Source of the DNA: Periconia sp. R9002
Lineage: Eukaryota; Ascomycota; Dothideomycetes; Pleosporales; Periconiaceae
Length of the DNA stretch: 64,000 nucleotides
Direction of reading: 5' to 3'
NCBI GenBank assembly: GCA_023627715.1
Contig: JAMAHW010000097.1
Location: 103,772-167,771, forward strand
Shown: piece by piece, positions 48,001 to 60,200 of the stretch
How positions within the stretch are numbered: the stretch's first letter is position 1
How the letters are laid out: each line of letters opens with the position of its first letter
Program-made: the position numbers and the translations under genes
The notes under the pieces: model-generated
Seen by the model: only the letters and a program-made list of their open reading frames with translations
What the model was told of the DNA's origin: nothing
Databases searched by the model: none

Positions 48001-50468
48001 GTTTTCTACTTTAGGATCTAGTCTTTCCTTGACCTTCTTGCAGGGTGGTAACTGTCCTGTCTTAACTCTTACGGTATTATTTGTCGTCATAGAGTTAAAG
48101 TCTCGTTTCTTAAAAACCTTCTAGGTTAAAGCAATCTATATAATTATCTTCTTATCTACTAAGCTAGCGTAGCTTTGCGTAGGTATTCTAGTAACGCCTT
48201 TGCTATTTCGCGGTCGTTCTAGTTTAATCTAACGTGTCCTCTAATTAATCTAAAGGTTGTTATTAGTTAGCTAGGGTAGACTAAGTACGATGTCGTAGGT
48301 GGCTATCCTAAGAACATCTAGTACTAACTCCTACCGATTTCCTAGGGTAACAATAATAGTCGTTAACACTTCGTGAGTAATCCTCTCTATTAGGCCGTTA
48401 GCTATTCTTAGGTCGTATAGGGTTTCTTTAAGAGTAGGTCGTAGTCCAGCTGCGCGCGCTACTTTCGCTGAAATACAGTTAATTTATAATTCTAAATCTA
48501 CTAATGCCTTAAAGTAATGCTCACCGTTGTTCCCCTTAAGTTGTATCGCGACTCTTAGTGATCCTATTATTCTAATACTACAACATTCCTTAATAACGTA
48601 TTACTAGATCCTACTAATAGTGCTATTGGTAATTTTAATTCTTAATTAACCTCTAAAAAAGACTTTTAGTTAAATCTATTTTTATTTTTAAGGAGGTTAT
48701 GCTTCTAGCAATTATAGTTTATATAAACCTACTATCTATTATTTAAGTACGCCCTGTCTACCACAACGTTTCTTTGCGCTTATTAGAGACTCGTATACCC
48801 TAGAAAGTAGTTGTTTACTCTTTTATCCTATAAATAGTAATTGCAAACGTCGTTCGCGTAGTCAATCTATTTATACGTACACTTTTTGTAAAATAGAAAG
48901 TAATTGTTTTCCACTTTCGCGAAGTAGTAGTACTTATAGTAAGTATAGGTATATACCGTGTAATACAAGGTCCTGTGTCTAGAGTTACGCTAATTATAGT
49001 TGTATTAAATAGTTTCGTATTCTCTACCTAGGGGTATATATATAACGTCAGTTTTCCCTTTACCGGCTAGTTGCTGTATTTTTTCCTATAAAAGTTGTGC
49101 GCGGATCCTTTACGCGTAAGAGTTCTTCTACGTCTAGAGGGTTTCTTCGTCTAAAGGGTGCAAACATAATTGTCCTCGTTTAAGGCATTAATCGCATGTT
49201 TTTAAGGTAATTGTAAATACGTACTTAACTTTTCTATTAGTGTATTTGCGGCAGCGAGTTTTCCATTATCCTTTAGCATCCTTAAGTTTATTATTTATTG
49301 TCTTTCTGCGAATGTTGGTCTCGTTGTATTATACTAGTAGTACGTTGTTTTCCGCTATTAGCTATTTATTAGCTTTGTCGCCGTCTCCTTCGTGGTCCTA
49401 TAGTCCTTCTACTCGGATTCCTAGGTGCGCGTTTAGTAGGTAGTTCTCTTTATTATACTTAAGGCTAACTATTTCTAGTGCCTTTCTTGTATCTTCGGCT
49501 TCCTCCTCTTAGTAGGTGGAACCGGCGTATATAGGTGCGATAATTTCCTATGTCTCGTTATTATTATCGAGCTGCTCGGAGTCTAACTCTATAATATTAA
49601 TGTAATAGGTGACTTTATTTTTGCTGCGGCAATCTCTAGCGAAGTATCCTTTCTTCTTATAGCTATAGTATACTACGTCCTTTTTACCTATACGCTTTTT
49701 GTTGTCTACCTTCTTATCTTATCTTTCTATACTATTAAGGTGCATAGCTTTAGGTCTATTAGAAGTGTAGTGTCCTACTGTACGGATGGTTCTTATAGTT
49801 TAAACATAGTCGTGCTTCTTACCCTATATAGGTAAGTAGTAGTAGTTTTTCCTTCTAAACTTCTGGTCGTAAAGTTGGTTTTCTAAGTCCAGTTCGTGTA
49901 GTTTATTGTTGATCTTGACGGTTTCCTTAATTAGTTCGTTAAGGGTGATTATGTCGGCTCCACTACGTCTAAGTTCCTTATAGACTTGTAGCTTAAGCCC
50001 CTGTTAGTATATACGCTAGAGTGACTCATCGTTCCACTCAATCTAAGCTGCAAGTTGTTAGAATCGGCTAGTATAGTCGGCGGCAGACGTTGTCTATTTT
50101 AACTGTTGGATGTCGCGCTCGGCGATAGGTTTTTAGACTAACTATTTAAAGACCTCGCGAACCTTTGCTTTAAATTTATCCTAGTCTTTAAACATATGTG
50201 CATTATTAGGGTCCTTAATATTGCTATCTATGTAGCGTTAGACGTAAGGTAAGACCCACTTAAAGGCTTTATCTCTTATTAAGGTTGTAACAAGTATTGC
50301 TTTATTGGCTTCCGTAATATAGTCGTTTATATAAAAGTAGAGATCGTATTAGAGTAGCTAATCTTCTAGTTCCTTTTGGTTGCCGTAGTAGAGCGGAAGT
50401 TTCTTAACGTCGCTATATTGACCAAAGTCTTAGTTAGGGGTAAGGGTCATATCTATATCTTCACTTAT
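45086..50468 (-). pseudogene. gag-pol of element B2 (RIP-disrupted)
   Basis: Gag start opposite 50468, pol stop at 45088-45086. The short open stretches at 45403-45597 and 47890-48090 are undamaged parts of the integrase/chromodomain region and of the protease-RT linker, not separate genes. The gag-to-pol frame change is at about 48,555-48,590. Confidence 0.8.
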
Positions 50469-50487
50469 ATTGAAACGGTAATTAAAA

Positions 50488-50936
50488 TGTTAAAGATAGC
50501 TAGTAGAGGGATTGTTATATTGTAAACTAATGTCAGACTAGTACCTTAGAAGTTTATTTAAAGAGTATAAGTAAAGTGGATATGGAGAGTGATAAGTTGT
50601 AGAGTAAACTAAAGGTAGATTATATCTATAAACTTAGATTAATTATAATAGTCTAAGAGGAATATTGTTCTTAATTATATACTTATTATCTACTTAGGGC
50701 GTGCTTGTTCCCTCACCTTCCACTAGGTGAGCTTACTGTTATCCTCACTCGCCTTACAGTAAGGATAGTGAGTTGGTCACGTGTGTAGCTATTGCCAAGC
50801 CTAGGCTCACTAGTGGCCTAGTAAGTCTAGTTACGTGACTTACCTAACTAAGGATGTAGGGTTATTTGTAGTTTCCCTTAGGTTCAGGTTGGCGCGTAAT
50901 TATCGTTAGCTTGTAATTACTTCCTTATTCGTAACA
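50488..50936 (-). repeat. 5' LTR of element B2 (449 bp)
   Basis: TGTTAAAG ... CGTAACA on the plus strand, followed by the TSD TTAAT. Confidence 0.93.
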
Positions 50937-51029
50937 TTAATACAATTACTATAGAGATAATAGTAAATAGTACTATAAGAAGGTATTAGTACTACTTATA
51001 AAGACATAAGCGTAGAAAGAGGAAAATAG

Positions 51030-51426
51030 TATTATAAACCTAAAAGTAGGAGTTACAGCATTTAAAAATAATAGGGCATTAACGCACTATAAGCCCCTTA
51101 TTATTACTAGCTAAGCCACTAGTCTAGTAGTTACGTAACTAGCACGTAACGTCCTAGAGATCCTAGAGATCTTAGAGGAACATGTGTCTTAGCATCTATA
51201 AGACATATAGAATCTATAGGACAATTATAGTATATAGATAAGCGCAATGCTCCTCCTAGAACATTATAATTAACCTTAAGTTCTAGATAATAATCTACCT
51301 TTAGTTTACTCTACAACTATTACCGTCTATATCTAGTTTATTTATACTCTTTGAATAAACCTCCTAAGGTACTAGTCTAATATTAGTTTACAACATAACA
51401 ATCCCTCTACTAGCCCATCTTTAACA
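51030..51426 (+). repeat. 3' LTR of element A (397 bp)
   Basis: Same length as the 5' LTR at 30840-31236. First bases TATTATAAACC (TG changed to TA). Followed by the GCTAA TSD at 51427-51431. Confidence 0.93.
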
Positions 51427-51431
51427 GCTAA

Positions 51432-54400
51432 AAAGCTTAAAAAGAATAGTAAACTAAATATAGTATAAGAAATTAATTATTCTACTATAGATACCTTAGT
51501 AGGGTTTTCTTTAGTAATATAGTCTACTATAAGCCTTATTAACAATATAGTTAGAGTATTATATATTTCTAAATTAGTTAGAGGTCCCTCTAGTTTTTAA
51601 TTAGTAAGTCTTTAGCTTTTCTTATTACGGCTGTGCCTTATAGAATTTCTCTTAGTACTTATAGTAAGTATAATTTTAATAATAACTATAAGTAGTATAA
51701 TATAGATAAAGACTAGGATCTTAGACCTAAAGTAGATTATAATATAGATACGTAATAAAAGATTATATAATAACTCTATAACTCTACGCTCTACTGTCTT
51801 TACGTAGATAGAGCTATAGAGCTATAAAGTAATAGAGCTTAGAAATTTTATTAGTATATAGTAAGTACGTATTACACTCCTTAGATAGTCTTTATTATTA
51901 ATTTAATCTTTTAACTAAAAAGCTACTCTACTTTTAATATCTACTATTTAGAATCTATTACATTATGCTTATTAATAGTTATACACCTTACTATTATCCT
52001 ATAGTATTATACTTCTATTTACTCCCCTTACGCACTACCTAGTATCCTACTTTAAGGCTTAAGTAGGACCTTAATATTTCTAATATTACTATAGTTTTTT
52101 ATAATAATTTATAAAGTTCTTTTTTAGTTCTTATATATTTTTTTTATGTAAGTATTTTTTCTAATATACTAAGTATTTTATATTATAACTTATTATTTTA
52201 TAGTCTACTATCTTACTAATTTTAAAAAAATTTTTTTTTTTAGCTTTAAAATAAAATGTTTTTTATAAGAGTATTTTAGGGTCTATAGGTTCTAATTTTA
52301 AAACGTAGAATACTAGGTGTACTTTAGTATTTTATAGTAGTTATAGCTAGTAGTTAACTAGGCTAGTAATAGTATTAATTAAAAATAGTCTAACCTTAAC
52401 GTAATTTAATTTTTTACTTAGTTACTTTATCTATAAATTTTTTATCTATAGATATACTTTATTTTCTTTTTTTAGCTAAGGTGCTATTTTTTATTTATTA
52501 TTAATATAAGAGATTAATTATTATTATGCTATAAGTATATTTTTCTTTAGTTTATTATATATTTTTTTAAGTTTGTTTACTATTTTTAATACTTTTTATA
52601 TTTTAATTATAAGAAATGTTTATTTAAAGAGATTTAGGTATTTTTTATAGTTTACGAAGTATAGTGTTTTACTTATTATTTCTAACTATTTATTATTATA
52701 TACTAGTTATACTATAGGTAGTAAGGAAACCTAATTATTTTAGTTCTAGTTACTATATAGCTGTAGGTACATAATTATTATTTAATTTATACGTTCTATT
52801 TATCCGTCTATCTCTAGATAGTATACTATTAATAGTTTTTATTTAGTCCTAATTATAGCTATAAAGGTTATCTAATAGTTAGACGTAAATAGTTTATCTC
52901 TATTACTAATAATTATTTTTAGTATTCTATAATTCTATATTAGTTTATCTAGTAAGATATGTCTTAGTTATTTAGTAGAATAGTTTTTGTGGAATAGAAT
53001 TATAAGTGCGTACTTAGTAAACCTATCTATAATAACTAGTATTAAGTTATATTTTATATTTATAACTAGATCTTTAGATTCTAGGATTCCTGTAATAAAG
53101 TCTATAGAGATATTTTCTTATAGTTTTAATAGTATTAGTATTAGTTATATTTCTCTATATAGTGTGTATATGTTATATTTATTCTTTTTATATTTATTAT
53201 ATATATAGATATATTTTATAACCTTTTCTTTTATATTTAGAAAGTTATAGTTTTTTTATATTAGTTTAATTATTTTATAAATCTTTAGATATCTATATAG
53301 TAGGTTATTATAGAATTAGCGTATAATTTTATTTTATTATTTCTCTAGTACCTTATTAGTAATTCGTAGCGTTATATTTACGTTTTTAGCTTAGGCTAGT
53401 CTTATAGTTTTATCTTTATTTTATTTTAGTAAGGCTTATACGTTTTCTATTTTTTTATTTACTATATTAGTTTTTCTACTTAGAGCGTTAGCTTTTCTAT
53501 TATTCTTTCCTAGAGTGTAAATTATTTTAAACTAGTGCTATTCTAATATTTCTACCTATTATATTTATCTTTAGCTTAGTGCTTTTATTATTATAAATAT
53601 AGCTAGGTTCTTATAGTTTATATAGATAGTAAGTTTTAAATAACTTTTATAGTATATTCTCTAGTATTATATAGCGTTAACTATTATAAGTAGTTCTTTA
53701 TTATAGACGTTATAGTTCTTTTTAGCTAGCGTAAACTTTTAAGAGTAATAGGCTATAGGTTACTATTTCCTATTTTTCTTTTATATAATATATACTTTAA
53801 GGGTAAGATCTAAAGCGTTTATTTTTATCTTTAGAGGTTTTTCTAATTAGAATATAGCTAGTACTAAGGTAGAGATATATACTTTTTTTAGTATTTAGAA
53901 GGCGTTTTCTTCCTTTTATCTTTAATAAAAGGCTTATTTTTTTTTATAAGTTTTATAAGTAGTATTAATATTTTAGAAAAGTCTCTAATAAACTTTCTAT
54001 TAAAGTTATAGAATCTTATAAATAATTATACATCTTTAACGTTCTAAAGTACTAGCTAGTTTTTAACTATTTATACTTTCTCTAGATTCTATTTAACTAC
54101 TTTTTCTTAGATAATAAATTTTAAAAACTTAACTTATTTTTTATAAAATTTATATTTTTTTAGCTAGACTTTTAAGTTAGCTTTTTATAGTTTCTAGAGT
54201 ATCTAGTGTATGTGCTTCTTATAATCTTACTTATTCCCTAAGAAGATTAGAATATTATCTAAGTAGGTAAGTATAAAGATATCTAATTTTTCTCTAAGTA
54301 CGTTATTAATTAAAGCTTAGAAGGTAGCTAGTACGTTAGTGAGTTTAAAAAGTATAACTATATACTTAAAGTGTCTATAGTAGGTATAAAATGCAGTTTT

Positions 54401-56294
54401 CTATTTTTTACCTTTTTTTATTTATATAAGGTAAAACCTTTTTTTTAGATTAAGTGCTATAAAGATTTTAGCTTTTATAAGTTAGTATTATAGTTTTTTA
54501 ATATTAGGTAGTAGGTACTTATTTTTTATAGTGTTATTATTTGTTTTATAGAAATCTATATATATTTGTAACTTCTTATTTTTCTTTTCTATAAATAGTG
54601 TCTTATATACTACTAGTAATTTTAATAGTTATATATATCTTTTTTTAAGTTACTTATTAATATATTTTCTTATAGCTGCTAGCTCTAATTTAGATTTTAA
54701 GCGTAATAGGTTAGACGTTAGCTTTATTTTATTCTTTAGGACTATTTTATAGTTTTAGGGCTAATACTTAGGTAGCTTAAGCTTAGGTTTTAAGTTTTTA
54801 AATAAACTTTTATACTTCTAATACTATATAGGGACTTTAGGAGTTACGTTTTTCTCCTTAACTTTTTTTTTATAATTTAGTAACTAGTTAGTATCTAAAA
54901 AGTTAACTACTTTTTTTAGGCGCGTTTTAGGCGAAGCTTTTTATATTATACTAATAGTTTTTTTATCTACTACTTATAGCTTATAGTGCGTAGGCTTTAA
55001 ATTATATATATAGGTATAATTTATAAATAAAAGTGTCTTTTTAGACTAATCTATCTGTAGATTATACTTCTATAACTAGGGAAGTCCTAGTATAATATTA
55101 AAAGTAGCTATTTTTAGGATATTTAGGATTATTTTTTTTTAGTATTTATTAATTATTATAAACGTAGGGTTTATTTCTATATCTACTTTAGTTCTTTTAG
55201 GTAAGCGCTTTTTAATAATAGCTATAACTTAGTATCTTTAGTTCTTTAGTTATATAGAAAGTTTAGCTTTTTTTACTATATTTTTAGAAACTAGATTAAT
55301 ATTAGATCCTAAGTTAATTAGTGCTCTAAATTAATAACTATTTAGCTTAACTATAAGCTAAATTAGTTTTTTTATAGCTACTATAGTAGTATAAATAGGT
55401 TTATCCTCTATAGTCTAGGTATAGGTTATAGGCCTAAAAAAGGTATTATAGTTCTAAATCTATTAATGCTTTTTACTCTATAGTAAGTAGTATAAGTATT
55501 ATTTAGGTAGGTTTACTAATTTTCTACTTAATACTAGTAGTTTATAATAATCTATATATTAATAACCTCTTCTATAGTGGCTTTAGAGAAGTATGCGTAT
55601 AGTTACTTATTATATAAGTATAGTATGTATATATTATCTCTATATTAGTTCTATACTTTTCTATATATTCTTTTAGGAACTTTTAGAAAGTAGGTAGCTT
55701 ATTTATTATATAAATATATCTAATAATTATTATAGTAATATATAGTAAAGTAGAGTGCTTTATAGTTTATATTTTATAGATTAATAGAGTAGCTACTATA
55801 ACGTACTAAGAGTATAGGGTTATAGTTAGGCTTTACTTCTAGAAATCCTAAAACTTATACTCTATTTAGGAATTCTAAAACCTTTTAGATTAGTATATTT
55901 TTATATTTTACTAATTTTTCTACTATATTTTTATATTTATTATTTTTTTTTTTTTTAAAAAGTTTTCTACTTATTTTATAATTTCTTTACTATTATACTA
56001 AATAGAGCTTTCTAAGCTTTTCTTCTATCTTAGTTTAACTTAGACGTTATTATTCTATTAGATTTTTCTTATCTTTTATTTATTTTTATTAAATTCTTAG
56101 AGTTTCTAGTAATACTATTTTTTCTATTTTTTATAAAATTTATTACTTTTATAGCCCTTATTATTATTTATTACGTTATTCTACTTAAAGCGTTAATATT
56201 TCTTCTATTTTTTTTTCTAAAAAGCGTTATCCTCTCTTTTATAATATTTAAGGCGTATATTATTAAGTATATCTTAAAATTCTTCCTTATTAGG
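51432..56294 (-). mobile_element. Element D (Ty3/gypsy, oldest), main fragment
   Basis: Extremely AT-rich. On the plus strand the antisense accessory frame resumes at 51432 and ends with TAA at 51598-51600. On the minus strand integrase-like (about 52,300-53,400), RNase H-like (about 53,600-53,900), RT (YLDN box at 54255-54266) and protease-like (about 55,300) remains can be followed at the expected spacing. It is truncated in its gag region by element C at 56295. It has more damage than all other copies and a more divergent sequence. Confidence 0.75.
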
Positions 56295-56691
56295 TGTTAA
56301 AGATGGGCTAGCAGAGGGATCGTTATATTATAAACTAATATTAGACTAGTACCTTAGGAGGTTTATTTAAAGAGTATGAATAAACTAGATATAGACAGTA
56401 ATAGTTGTAGAGTAAACTAAAGGTAGATTATTATCTAGAACTTAAGGTTAATTATAATGTTCTAGGAGGAGCATTACGCTTATCTATATACTATAATTAT
56501 CTTATAAATCCTATATGTCCTATAAATGCTAAGATATATATTCCTCTAAGATCTCTAGGATCTCTAAGACGTTACGTGCTAGTTACGTAACCGCTAGACT
56601 AGTAGCTTAGCTAGTAATAATAAGGGGCTTATAGTGCGTTAATACCCTATTATTCTTAAACGCCGTAACTCCTACTTTTAAGTTTGTAACA
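56295..56691 (-). repeat. 3' LTR of element C (397 bp)
   Basis: TGTTAAAGATGGGC ... TTTGTAACA. Full-length match to the A-family LTR in reverse orientation. Confidence 0.92.
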
Positions 56692-56734
56692 CTATCCTCC
56701 CCTTCCTACGCTCGTGTCTTTATAAGTAGTACTA

Positions 56735-57292
56735 ATGCCTTTTTATAGTACTATTTACCGTTATCTCCGCAGTAATCGCATTAATTCTAAGAGCATTTTT
56801 ATTATAGTTACCTATACCCGTTATTATAAGTAAAAGCTAGGGTATAAAATATCGTCGTTATTAAAGAAGTGTAGTTAATATTACGTAGCTAGTGTTAACT
56901 ATATTCCCCATAAGATTCTGTTGCTAGATTTCTTAAAAATTAATCGTAAGCTTACTAAGCTTAAGTCTAAGGAGTAAACTACTAAGGCGTTGCTAGAAGC
57001 TAATTTAGTAGCCTTAGATATAGTTAATTCTTATATCCATACTCATTACGCGAAGCTCTCACGGCTTTAAAAATAAAAGAAACTTCTAAAAAAGCGTAAG
57101 TAGAAGTTATTTAATAGTAGTGTAGAGGATATAGAAGAACTAGAAAAGCTAAAAGCGTTAGAAGTAATAAACTAAGATTTAGTAGCAGCGAATCCGGAGG
57201 CTCCTACTAAGGTAGAGGTAGTAGATTAGTCCGTCTTTTAGCTTAAGAACATAGTGTCTCCTACTAGAGGAGGGTCGAGTTCTCGCTCTTAA
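56735..57292 (+). pseudogene. Antisense accessory frame of element C (start codon intact)
   Basis: Opposite in strand to gag-pol. It starts with an intact ATG 43 bp inside the 3' LTR and runs 185 codons to TAA at 57290-57292, broken only by TAA/TAG at probable Gln codons. The N-terminal part has Cys/Tyr residues at spacings that fit a damaged zinc-binding domain. The middle has FLKINRKLTKLKSKE, followed by a basic KQKKLLKKRKQK stretch and an acidic VEDIEELEKL: a probable coiled coil. Its stop overlaps the stop of pol on the other strand. Confidence 0.62.
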
Positions 57293-60200
57293 TTTATAAG
57301 TTTCCTAAGTTCTTCTTCGCTTTTTCTTTTTATTTAATATAGCTCTCTTATATCCCTAATTTCTATATAGCTAGGGATGTTATAGCGTAGTTTTTTTCTA
57401 GCCTTCTTAAGTATTGTTTTGCAGTTTGTTAGGTTACTCTTAGGTTCCTATATATTATCTTCCTTAAGGTATCCTTTCTACTTAACTAACTATTTTTATA
57501 GAAACTAGTTGTCCTAGAAGTCTTTACGGCTAATTTCCCTATAATTAAGGATAGCTTTAACTTTAAATTCGTTTTCTTTTTATAGTTAATACTAAAATGT
57601 TTTTTATAGCAGCGTTTTAGGGTCTGCTAGTTCTAGCATACTAATATAGAACCTAGGGTGTATTCTAGCGTCCTTAGGTAGATCTAATAGAAAGTTTACC
57701 AGTCCACTTTGTGCTTTAATTAAAAACGGTCCGACCTTAATATAATTAAGTCCCTTATTTAGTCGTTTTGTTCTAAGGTTCTTTATTTTTAAATATACTT
57801 TATCCCCCTTTTTTAGCTAAAGTACCGTTTTCCTTTTCTTATTAACATATAAAATTTGTTACTATTAAGCCTATTATAATGTTTCTTATAAACGTTTATA
57901 TGTTTTTTACATTTCTTTTATGTCGCGTATTACTTTCTCTAATTACGTATATAGTAGATTTCTTTTAAAGAGATTTGGGTGTTTCCCGTAGTATAGGTAG
58001 AATAGCAATTCTCCTATTATTTCTGATTTGCTGTTATTAAATGCTATCTATACTATAGGCAGTAATAAGACCTAATTATTTTGCTAGTTATTATAGTATA
58101 ATCTTAAGTAAGCTTTCAGCGTTCTATTTATTCTTTCTGTTTATCTATCTATTTCTAGATAAAATAATGTTAATAATTTTCTTTATATTCCGATAGATAC
58201 TGTAAACGTGTTCTAATAGTTAGATATAAACAGTTTATCTCTATCGCTAACAATTATTCTTAGTATACTATAATGTCTAAATATACGGTCCTTTATAATT
58301 TCTCTGAGTTGCGTTGCTAAGAAATTCTTTCTAAATAGTATAAATTTAGCGTACTTAATTTATCTATAAATTACGTTGCAAATTACGTTATATTAGAATC
58401 CTATAATAGGGTCCTTAGATTCTAGTAGGTCCGTAATAAAGTCCATTGCGATATCTTCCTATAGTTTATTTAGTATAGGCATAGGTTATAATTTGCCGTA
58501 GGGTGCATATGTAGCGTGTTTGTTTTATTAACATAGTACATACTTATTAATATATCGTTTAACCTTTTCTTTTATATTATTAAATCCGTAGTTCCGTTAG
58601 ATTAGTTCCATTATCCTAGTAATTCTAGAATATCTATATGTTAGATTATCATAGTGTTACTAAATAATAGTTTCTTATAGTTTATCTAGTACACTTACTG
58701 TAACTTTTATTATTATATAGATTTCTTTAGAAGGTCCTATTAATCCATCTCTATTAACTTATAGGATCAGGAATTCCTTATTCGTTTTTATTCTAATAAT
58801 ATTGTATCTTCGGCTAAGGGCGTCAGCCCTACTATTATCTTTTCTAGGTATATAGACAATCTTAAATTTATATTATCCTAATAGTTCTAACTATCGTACT
58901 TATCGTCGGTTTAATTTCTTTATTATAGTAAAGTACGTAAGGTTCTTATAGTCTGTAAAGATTATAAGCTCTAAGCAACTTTCTACGTATACTCTCCAAT
59001 ATTTAAGTGCGTTAACTATTACTAATAGTTCCTTATCGTGTACGTTATATCGTTCTTCTAGTCCTAAGGACTTTCTCGAGTAATAAGCCACTAGGTACTA
59101 TTTCTTATTTCTTTCTTATAAGGCTACTACTCCTTCTACAAGATCTAATGCGTTAGTTTTAATCCTTAGAGGTTCTCTACTTTAGAAAGCAATAAAGGTT
59201 AGTTCCTTAATGTATACTTTCTTTAGTGCTTTAAATACCTCCTATTAGCTCTTATCCTATCTCTATAATACTTCTTTTTATGTTAGTCTTAAGAGTAGTA
59301 ACGTAATTCTTACAAAGTTTCTTATAAACTGTTAATTAAAGTTTATAAATCCTAGGAATAACTATACGTCTTTAACGTTCTTTAGTGTCTTCTATTCCTT
59401 AATCGTCTAGATTTTCTTTTCGCTAATTCGTACTCCGTTAATTCCTATAATATATCTTAGGAACTTAACTTCTTTTTTATAGAATTCACATTTCTCTAGT
59501 TTAAGCTCTATACTATACTTTTTTAATTTTCTTAGTACTTCTTATACATAGTGTACGTGCTTAGCCCTATTATCTAAGTAGATTAGTATATCGTCTAGGT
59601 ATGCGACTATAAAGTTGTCTAAGTATTCTTATAGTACGTCGTTAATTATTGCTTAACATATCGCTAGGGCGTTAGTTAGGCTAAATAGCATTACTATATA
59701 TTTAAAGTATCTATATCTAGTTCTAAAGGCCGTCTTCTATTCTTCGCTCTTCTTTATCCTAATAAGGTTATATACTCCTCTTAGGTCTAGTGCCGTAAAT
59801 ATCTTTGCGTGAGATAGTTAATCTCGTAGTTTCTAGATATTTAGTAATAAGTAGCGATTCTTTATCGTGATCGCGTTTAGCTTACAGTAGTTAATATATA
59901 GCTATAGCAACCTATCCTTCTTTAGCGCGAATAAGACCGGGTATCCTACTAAAGACTTAGATTTACGTATAAATCCTTTTGCTAAGTTCTTATTAATGTA
60001 TTTTTAGAGTACTTCTAATTCCTTCTTGGATAATTAATATATTAGTTTAAATTCTAGTTGTTTTCCTTCTTTTAGGTTAATTATATAATCCTATAGTTAG
60101 TGTTTTAGTAACGCTCCAACTCCTTTCTTTTCTATAAACATTTCTGTAAAGTTATTATATTCTAAGAGTACCTTCTCTAACGCTTTATTTATTTTCCGTA

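Larger units (their letters stand above)
44041..50936 (-). mobile_element. Element B2: Ty3/gypsy chromovirus, full length (6,896 bp), inserted in element A
   Basis: Reverse orientation, two 449-bp LTRs, TSD TTAAT at 44036-44040 and 50937-50941. Base-for-base collinear with B1 (position x in B1 is 82205 minus x here). The RT box YLDD is intact at 47389-47400, and the integrase Asp, Asp and Glu codons are kept. Many other codons are stops. Confidence 0.93.
30840..51426 (+). mobile_element. Element A: Ty3/gypsy chromovirus, 6,785 bp before two nested insertions
   Basis: Bounded by 397-bp LTRs and a GCTAA duplication on both sides. Its own sequence is 30840-31268, 38170-44040 and 50942-51426. 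Removing B1 and B2 with one TSD copy each leaves a 5,991-bp interior, exactly the interior length of element C. B1 cut the gag frame of A after its fourth codon; B2 cut its antisense accessory frame. Almost all Gln and Trp codons are stops, so the copy is dead. Confidence 0.92.

Noticed and set aside
47890..48090. Short open frames inside the repeat region (also 45403-45597 and 58900-59091)
   Set aside because: They are undamaged stretches of gag-pol, not independent genes.
49240..49443. Plus-strand open frames inside element B2 and others in the gag/pol span
   Set aside because: Shadows of the opposite-strand gag-pol; no counterpart in the positions conserved for the antisense accessory frame.
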